Positions 25,189 through 37,430 of a stretch of DNA of 64,000 nt are shown here, piece after piece. The notes under the pieces were generated by a model. That model searched no databases, had not been told where the DNA came from, and saw nothing but the letters and a program-made list of their open reading frames with translations. The stretch is from Talinum fruticosum (Eukaryota > Streptophyta > Magnoliopsida > Caryophyllales > Talinaceae), in the NCBI GenBank assembly GCA_021018815.1, contig JAITYX010000002.1, positions 7,781,001 to 7,845,000 of the forward strand. Direction: 5' to 3'. The first letter of the stretch is position 1, and the number at the start of each line of letters is the position of its first letter. The translations under genes and the position numbers were made by a program.

Positions 25189-28100
25189 ATGGCAGAAGCT
25201 GAGCAAAACTTTGTCGAGAACAATGAGCAGCAGAATTATGCTCTGCAGGAGTCTGAGCATCATCATCTTGGTATCAATGAGTTTAACCCGCAAAATGCCG
25301 CTGGAGATGTGCCTGGGGAGTACAGTTATGGTATCAATGATGAGCCGGAGGACCAAAGTTTGGCCGGAGATGAGCATGTTTTTACTGGAAATGAGACTGC
25401 GAATGATTTTGGAGTTGTATCTGAGCAAAATTACCCAGAAAATGATTCTGAGCACACCTTTGGGGATGATCAGGGTAATCAAGGTCTGGACGGTAATGGT
25501 TTAAAACAAGAATTTGAGCAAAATGAAGCAAATGAGACGGATAATGTTCCTGGTGATTCACATATGGAGAAAAAGGAGGAACATGAAAACAATCTGGCGA
25601 GTGGAGGGGAAGAAAAAGTGGCCTGGGTGGCCTGGAGAGAGTGTTTTCAGGATGCTGGTCCCTGTCCAGAAGGTTGGCAATATTATTGGACGTAAGGGAG
25701 AGTATATTAAGAAAATGGTAGAGGAGACGAGGGCTCGAATCAAGATTCTCGATGGTCCTCCAGGTTCACAAGAGAGAGCAGTAAGTTTCTACACTTCTTT
25801 CTTATTGTTGATGTAGCTACATTTGGCTCGCTGTTAGCCTGGGGATATGAAGCTCATTTTTACTGCCTTGCTGGAGTAATTACTAATTAGTGATATATAT
25901 ACTGTTGGATATACTTTTCTTCACCATGTCCTGTTTTCTCATGTAAATTAAGGATTCTTGGGATTAACATGATCCATTGTTTAATGCTGTCATCATTTTT
26001 TCCCCTAGTTGGAAAAGGCATACATGAAAATAATTTTGGCATTGTTCACGAAACCTTTCTGGATTGGTGGTGCTGTTGATAATGTGAGGTTACCTTGGTA
26101 TAAAAATTGCTAACCAACATTTTGACAATGCGAATTTAATCTAAATCTGGTTCAAAAATTCCATCAACAGATCGTGTAATCAATAAATTAAAGATTTGAG
26201 GCTGATTATTCGGGTGAAAAGGCATATGTTCCCACATTCATGGTGGTTCTACTTTTTGAAGCTTCGTCTTGGATATGGAGATTAAGTTCCTAAATTAAAG
26301 ATCCATACTGGAATTATAAGGTTTTATGGATAAAAGTCTTGGAAAAAGTTCGGGAAAAAAAAATCAAGAATCATATTTACTCACTGAAAAACGACTTTAG
26401 AATAAAATTATATGACATTAATCAACACATAAAATAAGGAAAAGCAAATATTACTGCAATAACAAACATTAGTATGTGCAGGTTCTGTTTGGCAAATCTT
26501 AAGGAAATGAATCAGTCACCTATGCCATCCCAAACATGAAGCATCAAAGATCCAGACTGTGGAGACCGTCTTGAGCATTGCTGAAAAAAGTTGATTGGGT
26601 TAAAAAGAGTTCGGTCATTCGTATACCCATATCGAGAAGCTTGGCACTTTTTTTTCAAAATAAGTGCTTTGGATAGCTGATTTCCTGTCAAGCATTCTCA
26701 AAATTCTGTTGCAGAACTGCTTCTGTCTTGTTCAGCATAATTCTGATGCTGACAATCATTGGCCGAGGATGAGGTGCTTTTTGAGCTTCTTTGCACATTT
26801 ATACTCTTTAAATTAAGTGAGAAACCGTTCAAAACTTAGAACCATAAAGACGAAACTCTTTGCCGTAATTCAATAAACTTGCTTTTCTGCAATTTTCTGG
26901 GGAATTAATAAATATATAAGATCCTAATTAAAAGTTTCGGAAGTATGAATCTTTAAAGACATTGCAACAAGGCAGAGTTTTATCCTAATAAGTTAAAACT
27001 ATCACACCAATAAGTAAAACTTTAAAAAGAAACTCACTTCAGGATTAAGTTTTGCAAAATCACTGACTGCAATCCTCTGAAAATCACTGACTGCAATCCT
27101 CTGAATGGATAAGACTTAAACTACAAATTCTGGCAGTCTGATGGGATTCGAAAGAAGAAACTCGTCCAGCGTTCAAATTTCTGGACTTGATGACGACAAA
27201 TATCTGGTAATTAATATCCATATAAGACTGTCTCGTACAAGGTTTTGACGGAGTCATAATCTTAAAAAGTGCAACTTATTATGTTTATTATTTATGTTCA
27301 TTGATCTTGGGAATTCAACCTAGATTAGCATCCATTAGAGTGTTGAAAAGACATATGTTCTAGAGGAGGCATAATGCCTAAATTGTTTTGTGTATACTAC
27401 CTTGTTGGGACATTCTGGAGATAATTTTGTGGAAAATATTTCTTTTTGCAAGGAGCAACACGTTAGAAAATAGTAGCACTATATTTAGATAATATGAATG
27501 ATAATAATTATTATAGCTACTATTATTAGGTAAAATAGCATAAGAAAGGGGAAGGAGGAAATTCATCAGAACATAAAACAATTATCAATTAAATAGGGCT
27601 AACTGGTAGCTATCATGTATTTGTACTCGCTTGTCTGAAAGGTGAGCGAGAGTTCTGTTTCTTTATTGTATATTACCATTGGTATATTTATGGTGGCCCC
27701 TCTTTTATTTTCAGAGAGCTAGTCCCCCAAGGTCTTGCTTCTACTGTGTGTACCCCCCTGCCCCGAAATAAAAGAAAACAAAGTTTGTTTGCCTGTAATA
27801 AATTTTCATCTCCTGTTTCTTGTTAACTTCATTGCTTTGTATTCCTTGGTAATCTTACATTTCTTTTATCAAATTTATTGCTGAGTTCTTCAAATAAGAT
27901 CAGATAGATGATGTGAATTGTGAAACAAAGTTGTTGGATTTGAAGAAATTAGAAGGAGATGAGATGTCTTGTGACCTTGTGTAAAAACCTCTAGTATAAT
28001 CTATTTGAGTCTCAAGATGCCACTGCCACTCTTGGGAAAACTAATTCTGCAATTGTGCCACGTCATAAGTTTCTGGGAATGTGATTGCTTTTGTGATGGA

Positions 28101-31100
28101 CTGTTCCATTCATGCCCTTGTGAGAATCACTTGCTTTGGTTTGATTTAAAACCCGAATCAATGGAATTTATGGATTTTTGTTGTTTCTCTAAGCTTGCTG
28201 CCTTTGATCATAGGTAATGGTTTCAGCTAAGGAGGAGCCAGACGCTTCCCTTCCACCTGCAATGGATGGACTTTTGAAAGTTCATCGACGTATTGTTGAT
28301 GGATTGGATGGGGATTCTTCTCAAGCTGCACCTGCTGGGGGCAAGGTTTCAACAAGGCTGCTAGTGCCTGCTACACAGGCTGGGAGTTTGATTGGAAAGC
28401 AAGGAGCCACTGTTAAGTCAATCCAGGAAACCTCTCATTGTATTGTTAGGGTTCTTGGACAAGGTAATACTCAACATGTTAGGGGACTTTTTGTTGTGCA
28501 TTGAGTTACTTCAAATGAACTGATGCTTTTTATGGTAGCTTTCTTGTCTATTTTGGTATGATGCTTTTGAAATGTTCAAATGTCAATTTTTTGGTGATTT
28601 GTTACGTCTAATTACGATGTTTTGCCTTTTCTTCTGTTTCTGGTCTGGATATTGAGTTCTGTGGTTATTGGTTTGTTTTCTCGCACTTTTTTTACTGACT
28701 TGAGTTTTGAATGCTATCGCTACAGAGGACCTTCCAGCCTTTGCTCTTCAAGATGATCGAGTGGTTGAAGTAGTTGGAGAACCTGCCAGTGTTCATGCAG
28801 CCTTAGAACTAATAGCGTCGCACCTTAGGAAGTTTTTGGTTGATCGCAGTATAATACCTCTTTTCGAAAAGCAGGTAACTCTGAGTTTCCTCCTTGAGAT
28901 ACGTTGATCATTGAATTCATGTTATTCAGTCAGAATGTCCAAGGGCATTACTTAATGGGTAACCTTCTTTCAGATGCAAGCTCCAAGTAACCCCATGGAG
29001 CATATGCCGCCACAGCCATGGGGTCACCCTCATGGTCTTCCACCCAGTGCAGGTGGTGCACATGGCTACGGACCTAATCCTGGATACATGCCACCTCCTC
29101 CCCGTCAATATGACAACTATTATCCCCCAGCTGAGATGCCACCGCCACCTGATAGGCAGCCTCACCAAGGCATTTCTGCTTATGGAAGAGAACCTTCAAT
29201 TGGTGTTCATGCTTCATCTAATACTCAGCCAGCACAGTCTATGATTACACAGGTGTGATCCCTTGTCCAATCCTCTGCTTTGTTTTGATCACATAAACAT
29301 TTGCATGACTTCAGGAATTTTTTTCCCCAAATCCATACCCCATAAGTCCCTCTCAGGCAGGTTTAGGGTCTGCAAGTTTTGTTGGGTGGGTTTTTTTTTT
29401 TTTTGGGGGGGTACTGGTGGTTGTAGCAGCCTTCCCCTTTGTAGTGTAGATAATAACTTGGTCTGAGGGACCCTTGGTTAAAAACTGCCTGCCTGCCTTG
29501 TATTCTACAGAAAAGGGAGTAGAAGACTGGTAAGAAATTCTGGTTTAGTATACCATAATCCAAGCTGAAAAAAATGCCCTGAAGTGACTTATTGTCATTG
29601 GGCTCCCTATCTCAGCGAGAACCTAGTGGGCCAACTGGCCCAGTGGAGAGGGAAAGTGCTGTCCAGGCCCAAAGCCCAACACCCATCCTCTTCATTCACA
29701 TGAAGGTTCCCTGCAGATTTGAACCTGGGTGGGGAGGATGAGGCAAGAGCAATCATGCCAATCAAGCTACAACCGAATTGGCTTGTAGGGACTTTTTTAA
29801 CATGTGAAAAGACTCAGAAAAATGGACAAAAAGCAAAAAATTAAAAATAAAAATTTAATGTTATGGAAGCCGTGATATGGCTATTCTTGCTCTTCATTTT
29901 CGCTGGAGCTGGATGTTAGTTTGTGTTTCATGATTTACATTGAAATTTTGCTGGTGCTTTCATTTAGCTAAAACTTCGCTGTCAACTTTTTTTATTTTTA
30001 AAATTATGAGTTTTCAGTTTTTGAGTTCAAAATTAAGAAACTCAGCTGTACTATACATTCAAATTTTTAATTTGTTCTTTGTCAGAAAATAACTGGATTA
30101 GCAAAAATGACCTGAGATTTGTCTAATTGCTATAATGCATATTTAACATTGTAATACCAGAAACTGGAAGCCCAGAGTCATAGGCTCTAGAGCCCTTAGT
30201 TGAATCGGGAACTTATCTTAGTGGCCTTTTATTATGTATCTTCTTCACCTTGACTTGTTACACCTTTTTCTTCCCCAGCATGTTACACAGCATATGCAGA
30301 TTCCTTTGTTATATGCGGACGCTGTAATCGGTGCTAATGGTGCCACAATAAGCTACATTCGTCGTGCTAGTGGGGCCACTGTCACTATACAGGAGACAAG
30401 GGGTGTCCCTACAGAGATGACAGTTGAGATAAATGGTACTACCTCACAGGTTCAAGCAGCACAGCAGCTCATACAGGTGATCTGATAACCTTGTCTTCCT
30501 GCCTGTGCACCAATATTCCTAAAGTTACTTTTTAGGCTTCTACCTGAGGTCCAAGGTGGCTTTTTTTATTTTCATACTGAATAGAGACATGTACATCCCT
30601 GGGTGATCTTATATGCAAATTCTTTTTGTTATATCTGGGCTACTTGGATGATAAGAATTCAGGTTTTTTTTTGTCTGGCTCCTGCTATATCTAGGCTTGA
30701 ACAAATTGGGCAGAGCTAAATTTGGGTTAGATCAGGTTCAGACAATATATTTTTTCCTTTTCTTGTGTGTTTTGTTTTGGGGGGAAGGGATTTAGTTGTG
30801 AATTTGATATCCATATGAAAAAATGGAGACTTTATGTTTTTCGAGGTTGGGCAAATATGGGTAATCAAGGGAGCCAAGATATCAGTAGTCCTACGACTTC
30901 CATTGTGTCCCGGTGAATAATTTGTCAAGTCTGAGCATACTGTTGATTGTACAATTGTCTTGCAGAATTTCATGGCAGATGCAGCAGCAGCTCCAGCTCC
31001 AACCCAAACAAGTGGTGCGACTGACCAAAGTTACAGCCAAGGTTATAGCTCATATGCTGCTGCTCCTCCATCAATGTATGGATCTTCCCTGCTAGTGCAG

Positions 31101-31159
31101 GACATGCAAGCCAGGCTGGAGCCTATGGATCTGTTTATGGTGCGGGTTATGGCTATTAG
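25189..31159 (+). CDS. FLK: FLOWERING LOCUS K, three-KH RNA-binding protein (two apparent frameshifts)
   Basis: Exons 25189-25780, 28214-28463, 28726-28874, 28974-29252, 30279-30476 and 30966-31159, all GT-AG. The start MAEAEQNF follows a leader acceptor. KH1 is in exon 1 ([16 protein letters not shown]), KH2 in exons 2-3 ([15 protein letters not shown]), then a Pro/His-rich linker (exon 4), KH3 in exon 5 ([16 protein letters not shown]) and a Gly/Tyr-rich tail. Each KH keeps a GxxG loop. Known Arabidopsis role: nuclear KH protein of the autonomous pathway that lowers FLC and promotes flowering. Odd: the A-run 25613-25617 has one base too many (acidic N-terminus and KWPGWPGE in different frames), and the C-run 31087-31089 has one too few, hiding the conserved ending YGAGYGY at the TAG 31157-31159. 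Allowing for both, the length is 553 residues, close to the Arabidopsis size. Uncorrected, the N-terminal frame stops at 25695. Confidence 0.9.
25781..28213 (+). other. First coding intron of FLK (2.4 kb)
   Basis: GTAAGT donor directly after the KH1 codons (QERA) and TAG acceptor before VMVSAKEEP. It contains only short, unsupported ORFs and AT-rich sequence. A directly repeated phrase, CTGCAATCCTCTGAA, occurs twice near 27069-27103. Confidence 0.75.
29574..29795 (-). mobile_element. tRNA-derived SINE in FLK intron 4
   Basis: On the minus strand an RNA polymerase III A box (TAGCTTGATTGGC, 29769-29757) is followed about 40 nt later by a B box (GGTTCAAATCT, 29725-29715), then a non-coding body ending in a T-run near 29574-29580. 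This is the layout of plant tRNA-derived SINEs. It lies antisense to FLK. Family and target duplication not determined; ends approximate. Confidence 0.6.
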
Positions 31160-31808
31160 AACTATTCTTGTACTAGTTTTTAAATTTAGTTTGTTATCAA
31201 CAATGGGAAAGTTTGTATTGCTAAGCCGAGATTCCATTTACCCTTCTTTTCGTTTTGGTGAGTATAGAATGTCAATGTGCTTAGGTTGTGATGTGCTATG
31301 TGATCTGTATGTACTTGTAAGTTGAGCTTTTGTTATACACACTATCTGCTTAAAACGTGCTGTGTGAGATCTTTCTATCCTTGTTCCTCATCTATTGAAT
31401 ACCAGAAAAAAACGTGAACAATATTGGAGGTTGCCAAAGCCAATGGCAGCCCCAAGGAACAAAGAAAGAAATTAGGGCTTGCTATTGAGAAACAGAGTTA
31501 GGGTTCGGACCAAAGTAAACCTTTTTTTTATTACAAATAAAGTAAAATCATTTTATTATTTATTTATTTTTTTGGTGCAGATCAAAGTAAACCTTCATGA
31601 ATAAGAGAATAGCCTTTTTCCAGAGCTTTATTGTTCACTAAAGATATATATAACAGCTAATATTTTGGTATGTCCATTCCCGAATTATCCTAATGACAGG
31701 GATGCAAGAAAAAGAATTATAACCTTACTGTGAACTATAAGTTCCTACTTCTTCCCACTTAATTAATCTAGGGTAACTCTTACAGTGGCCAATTTTCAAA
31801 GCCAGATC

Positions 31809-34049
31809 TCAAATAGGTGCTGCACAGGTAGTTCTAAAGTGGCCAGTCTGATTGCAACGGCTACAATGCACAACCCGCTTCACACGACCACGATCTTCAG
31901 CTCTGACGCGTTTCTTTCTGGGTCTGCCTGGTGGGCGGAGAGACTTAGGTGGGTTGATCAGCACGTCAACTGCTTTGCTAGCTTCTGGGTCCCCTTCAGA
32001 CAACTCTTTCCACAATGACTTGTCTGGAATTGGGTGTATAGTCTGGGAATATGTCTTTCTGTAAGTTGCAACTGTGAAACAGCTTTCTGTGAACCGGTGC
32101 ACATTTTGCCTGCAAGAAAGCAGGGCCGCCACAGCATGTGCACAGGGCAGACCATACAACTGCCATCCCCTGCAGAGACAACAACGATTACGAATGTCCA
32201 CAATGTTTGTTCCTTCATGGGATATGACTTCAAATTCTGCTTCATTAGCTCGAAGAACTTGATAAGAGCGTGCTCGCTCAATGGCCTCTGCTACATGCCT
32301 CTCAGCTGTAGGAACAAGTATGGATGTCCATTGCATGCTAGTTTCACGCCTTTCGTTGAACCAAGTCATTAGCTGCCTCCTTATGGTCTCCATCATTTGA
32401 ATTATGGGAAGCCCAGATGCCTCAAGGAGCCAGCTATTTAGAGAATCAACTATACTGGCTGTTAGATTCCCAAATCGGGTCCCCTCAAAATAGGCGGTGG
32501 CCCACAAGCGAGGTGGGATTCTTCGAATCCAATATGCAGCATCTTGGGATATCCTCTCAATCTCCGAAACTTTTGCCTCAAACTCTATCACGGTGAGAGC
32601 ATGAGCTGCTTCCCATAGAAGGTCAACAAGCGCATTGTTATTGAACTCCTTACAGAAGCTTTCGCTCAAGTGGCGCATGCAAAATCCATGAAAAGCAGTC
32701 GGGAAATTTCCTTCTACTCCATCAACAATGCCCTTCTGTCTGTCCGATAAAATGGTCAGTCTAGGCATGTTTTCTGTATTCAGCTCAAGCAGATTATGGA
32801 GCTCTGACAGAAACCACATCCAATTCTCGTCATTTTCCTCATCAACCACCCCAAATGCCAAAGGAAAAAGGGCACCATCTCCATCAAAACCAGTGGCCAA
32901 CAGTAAAGTACCAAGGTACTTGCTTTTCAAATAGGTTCTGTCCAGCCCAAGCAGTGGTCGACAACCATTTAGAAAACCATAAATCGATGCTTGGTATGAA
33001 ATAAAGAGCCGTTGGAAGCAATTGTCAACCAGGTTACTATAAACAGATGCAATGCTACCAGGATTTGTGCGTTTAACCTGTTCACAATATTGTGGCAGAA
33101 GCCGATAACCTTCTTCAAAGGATCCACGCATGGCAGCCATGATTCGTTCCTTTCCCCGCCAAGCCTGTTTGTATGATAAGGTGATGCCATGAATGCGGTG
33201 AATTTCTTCTAGTATCTCCTTAGGTTTGTAGTTAGGGTTCTCCCTGATACGTTGCTCAACAGAACTTGCTACCCACTGAACTGATGCTTGCTGGTGGCCA
33301 AGATGAGATATGCCATTGCATGAATGGCTCTCATGGAGGGTCCTAATTGTGAAAGTAGGCACCCCTGGGAGTTTCGCAGCATGAACACGCCATGGGCATC
33401 CTTCAGCAGCACACTTAGCAGTAAAACGAGTTTTATCAGATTTTATCGTCTGCATCTCAAAATGAAGAGCAATTGCTGTGTCTCTCAAAGCTCTGCGGCA
33501 GCTCTTGACATCTGGGAATTCCTGTCCCACATGGAGCTCCTGGCTAGGGCTGACAGCAAGAGTGCGCTCCTGGAGAACATGAGGGGAAGAGAGAACATAC
33601 TCCGGATGCTGAACACCAATATCTTCTATAGGTTCAATAGCCATTTCCTGATTTTGATCCACCTCTAGCTCCAAATTCTCATCAAGTTCTTGATTGTCAG
33701 AAACAGCAAATTCACTGTTCTCTACCAAAGCTAGCTCGTGGTTCTGGGAAGAAAACCCATGGCCTTCATGGTTAGGTTTGTGCTCAGTATGCAAGTCATT
33801 ACCTTGTTCATAGTGATGCTCATTGCTTGTTTCATGGTCATGGGTTGGTTCTAAAGCCAAGTCATCATGGTCATGGTTATGGTCATGGGCATGCCCTAAA
33901 CCCACTTCCTCATGCCCGTGTGCCAAACCCATGTCATGCTCATGAGTTTGTCCAAGAGCCAGACTATGATTATGACCAAGGACTACCCGTTGGTCATGGC
34001 CCAAAACTAACCCTTGATTCTGCCCGAGTATCAGCTCATGGTTGGCCAT
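31809..34049 (-). CDS. MUG1: MUSTANG 1, domesticated MULE transposase (MUG1)
   Basis: One uninterrupted 746-residue frame. I start at MANHELILG (34049), not the upstream Met at 34118, because the MANH start and following LGQ/LGH repeats match the family. Order: His-rich repeats (about 1-130), a MuDR-type zinc domain (about 170-245, C-x4-C ... H-x-C), the MULE DDE-type core (about 330-500) with GLDRTYLK and ILSDRQKG carrying the catalytic-position Asps, a SWIM finger (about 620-640, CCLC ... CAH) and a C-terminal CCHC knuckle (CSRCNQTGHFRTTC). MUSTANG genes are ancient transposase-derived host genes lacking terminal repeats; their loss affects growth and flowering in Arabidopsis. None of the single-base breaks seen in the neighbours occurs here. 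Convergent with FLK, 3' ends about 0.5 kb apart. Confidence 0.95.
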   Translation of the reverse strand: MANHELILGQNQGLVLGHDQRVVLGHNHSLALGQTHEHDMGLAHGHEEVGLGHAHDHNHDHDDLALEPTHDHETSNEHHYEQGNDLHTEHKPNHEGHGFSSQNHELALVENSEFAVSDNQELDENLELEVDQNQEMAIEPIEDIGVQHPEYVLSSPHVLQERTLAVSPSQELHVGQEFPDVKSCRRALRDTAIALHFEMQTIKSDKTRFTAKCAAEGCPWRVHAAKLPGVPTFTIRTLHESHSCNGISHLGHQQASVQWVASSVEQRIRENPNYKPKEILEEIHRIHGITLSYKQAWRGKERIMAAMRGSFEEGYRLLPQYCEQVKRTNPGSIASVYSNLVDNCFQRLFISYQASIYGFLNGCRPLLGLDRTYLKSKYLGTLLLATGFDGDGALFPLAFGVVDEENDENWMWFLSELHNLLELNTENMPRLTILSDRQKGIVDGVEGNFPTAFHGFCMRHLSESFCKEFNNNALVDLLWEAAHALTVIEFEAKVSEIERISQDAAYWIRRIPPRLWATAYFEGTRFGNLTASIVDSLNSWLLEASGLPIIQMMETIRRQLMTWFNERRETSMQWTSILVPTAERHVAEAIERARSYQVLRANEAEFEVISHEGTNIVDIRNRCCLCRGWQLYGLPCAHAVAALLSCRQNVHRFTESCFTVATYRKTYSQTIHPIPDKSLWKELSEGDPEASKAVDVLINPPKSLRPPGRPRKKRVRAEDRGRVKRVVHCSRCNQTGHFRTTCAAPI

Positions 34050-35480
34050 CACTCTATAAATACCAGTTGCAAGTTTCAGACCACAGAAGCAAATGAAGTC
34101 CTGCACTATGCTCAACAACGTGCTATGACACCAAACAGCCTACAAAACAAGACAGATGAAATAAGCTAAAAAAGTAGTATAGCCAAAACCGCTAACATCT
34201 TAAATTACAACCAAAAAATCACAAACCAGACTATACCCTGAGTCAACCCAGGCTCAGAAAACTGCTACATAATCCTCTGCCAGAGCTCCAAAAAAAGGGG
34301 ATAATAAAAGCAAATAAAAAGAGTTTGATCAATACATTTTCATAATCTTGGTACTAAAGAAGAACTCTAGCACCTCTAGATCAGAAGCCCTAGCTCATTG
34401 CCTCCTAGGAACCAGATGAGTCAAACTAGGAACACATTTACTCAAAATAAGCACATAGATTCCATTATTTGTCACAAATCTCACAGAAGTAATTGATAAG
34501 ACCAGCGAGGGAATAGAAGAAATCGAAAGCTCTGCAGAAAGAACAACAAATGCAACATCAGATCTTAGGAAGCAGAGTATTAGACTCCAGAAAACAGTTG
34601 CGATAGTACAAAACACAGAGCACAGAAATCATTCACATCAATATCACACGCTCACAACATACACATGGTTAATGATGCTAATTTTGTAGTTGGATCGAAA
34701 TTATAAAGGAGCATGATAAAATCAAAATAACACAGGATCAAAATTCCACATCCTAACTCAAAAATGGATTTCAATCCACAATTTCAGCTTCCTGAAGAGC
34801 AGAAATCAGGCAAATAGTGAACCGAATATTCTGCAAGACTTCAAAAACTAAAACAAAAGATTAATAATAAACACAAATATATCGAAAATTGGGAACCCTA
34901 ACTCAAAATTTGAATTTTAATTCATCAGCCCAAAACAGTAAAACAGAAATAACGGTCAAATTCCAAACTGGGTACTTGTCAGAAGTTGGAAAACTAACTC
35001 ATCGAAACTTAAATAGAGAAGAATTAATAACCCAGAAATACCTGCAGAATCCGGAACCCTAAATTAAAATTTTCAACTCCAATTCATCAACTCAGCTCTG
35101 AGCTCGAGCATACATCAGTAACGGTGAAATTCCCACCTGGGTATTTCTCAGAGAGTGGAGAACAACCCAGATAGAGAAGAATCTTGCAAAAATCGAGCAA
35201 AAGCCCAGAGGTTCAAGATTGAAAATCATGGAGAGGTCGAAGAAAGGAATACAGAAGGGGTAGTTAACGATAATTCGAAAGAAGAAGGAGAGAGAAAATT
35301 GGCGGGTAAGTGGAGGAGGAGGAAATCGGGAAGGGGCAAGAGAGGAAGGGGAGATTGGGGAATTACAAAGGGGCAAGAAAGAAAGAGAAGAAGAGAAAGG
35401 AAGCGTCGGAGGGATGAGATGGGAATTGCAGGTAGGGTTGCGAAGGGGAGAGAAGGGGCATTTAGGTCAAATCTTTAGGT
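34050..35480 (-). promoter_or_regulatory. MUG1 leader and upstream region
   Basis: No other gene seen. A likely leader donor (CTGCAG/GTATTT) sits at 35042/35041 on the minus strand. A possible acceptor is TAG or CAG shortly upstream of the ATG (34055-34095). The region above 35160 is purine-rich on the plus strand (CT-rich on the minus), typical of a plant leader. Exact leader structure is inferred. Confidence 0.4.
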
Positions 35481-37430
35481 TTCTTTTTATTTTCCCGTTT
35501 TGGATTTACACTATTGCCCCTTTTTTCTCTTTCTCATTGGATTTGGGCTTCTCTCCATTTGGATTGGGTGACCTCATTCACACCAACCAGCGTCCTTTTT
35601 CTTTTCTTTTTTTTCAAAAAAAGAAAAAAATTCCTCCCCAATATTAGTATATATATTATTGTTTTCCAATTTTTTAAAGTTGTTTTCCAATTTTTTAAGA
35701 GTTGCTCAATATCCTTTTGCATTTATTCCTTTTTATATATATATATATATATATAATTTGCTACGCATAGGTAAATGATTTAAATTTCGTTTCTTACTTA
35801 TAATTATTACTTTGTTTTAAAATATGGTTGACATTTTAAAAAAACATTTTTATAATAGATCAATAGTTATTTTTTTAATATGACATATAACCAAATTATT
35901 ACCTTTTTTATAATTCAAAGTTAAAAATGTACAATTACTACCATTACAATGTAATGATGCTTGTGAGACGTACATATACTTTAGGGATATCTTTTATATG
36001 AATAATTAATTGTTTATTTTAGGATTAAAGTCTATTATATCATCCCTAGTTAAATTTTAGTCACCCTAAAATACTTATTAATTGCCTCAAAATTTTTAAA
36101 AAGTCACATTTCAAATTGTTCGTTTCATCATATATCGTATGTCTAAATCATCTAACTATTATTGTTTGATGAGGATTTTTCATAATTGATATTTTTAAAG
36201 TGTAAGTTGCATAAATTAGGATTTTCTTGGGCGTGTGTGTATCATTGTTGTATAGTATGTGTGTATTTGAGTCTATACATAAAACTAAATATATACAACT
36301 CAAATCTATCAAATAGATTGTTTGATTTAAAGTTTAAATTGAAGTATTTTGGGACAATGTGATCATAATAACGATATTTTGATCCGATTATGTAATCATT
36401 TAAACATTAATCCTAACAAAATACTTTATGATCGATATGAATCATTCAGTATATACATAAAATTGTGGATATTGTATACTTGATTAACTTCTTTTTATAT
36501 AATTGATATTTTTTAATAATAATTATAAAATGATTCATAAACTATTGGACAAACAAAAACTTCCTCTAAGTAGCTAACGCCCTATTCCTCCCTCTTGAGA
36601 AGGGGATCCAAACAATTTATTGTAAGCTAAACATCGTCCTACACCTAAGTGTTGGGGCACCACACTCTTCCATCAATAAATCCAACGCACCTAGACAATT
36701 GTGTACATGGAAATAAATGAGAATGGGCCAAAGGTAAACAAGCAAGTACCATGGACAACTACTCTAATAGATATATATTTTTTAATCATGTTAGTACTAT
36801 AAAAATGCGTAATTATTGAACATTTTAACAATTAATTACAGTATAATATTGATGATTGATAACAGAAAGAAGAACTAGTAAGTCTTAGTATGAGATCGTC
36901 TCAATTAAAAGTTAATGTAAGACATAAACTTTTATATTGATTTTAAATACATAAAAGGTGACTAATAATTCATTTAGAGGTAACTCTAATAAAAGTCACA
37001 TTTTGATGAATTATTATTCACTCCCGAATTAAAAAGTCGTTATAGTATAAGTTATTAGCCATATTAAAATGTTCAAAAATCATCTTGTCTCACAAGAACT
37101 CCTATGTGAGACAGTCTCATATAAAAATTTGTGTATTTAAAAATTATCGTTTTAAAATATACCATATTGTCAAATCCATATATTTAAACTTATAATATAA
37201 ATATTATTATTAAGATAATCTTCTCCGCCTTAAGAAGTTGTAGTGAGAGTGGGATGAAAAGGCCAAAGGAAAATGAAACATCCCTATCTCAAGAAAAGAG
37301 CTCCCAAATTACACATTATCAACCTTATTAATCATTATGGAGCCGCCTAACAATGGAATTTAGAGCCAATCATCTTGGTTAAAATTATAATTACAAGGTT
37401 CCAAATGCTGAATCAACATTTCATTCTGTG
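35481..37430. other. Divergent intergenic region between MUG1 and MYOB
   Basis: AT-rich, with a (TA)n tract at about 35735-35755 and a small tandem repeat of GTTGTTTTCCAATTTTTTAA near 35658-35700. No gene supported. Confidence 0.6.

Noticed and set aside
25183..25504. Other-frame ORFs across FLK exon 1
   Set aside because: Shadows of the MAEAEQ frame; Met/Leu-rich with no conservation.
32034..34096. Plus-strand ORFs across MUG1
   Set aside because: Antisense shadows of the 746-residue MUG1 frame.
35155..35478. Arg/Lys/Glu-rich plus-strand ORF of 107 residues
   Set aside because: Purine-rich read-through of the CT-rich MUG1 leader on the opposite strand.
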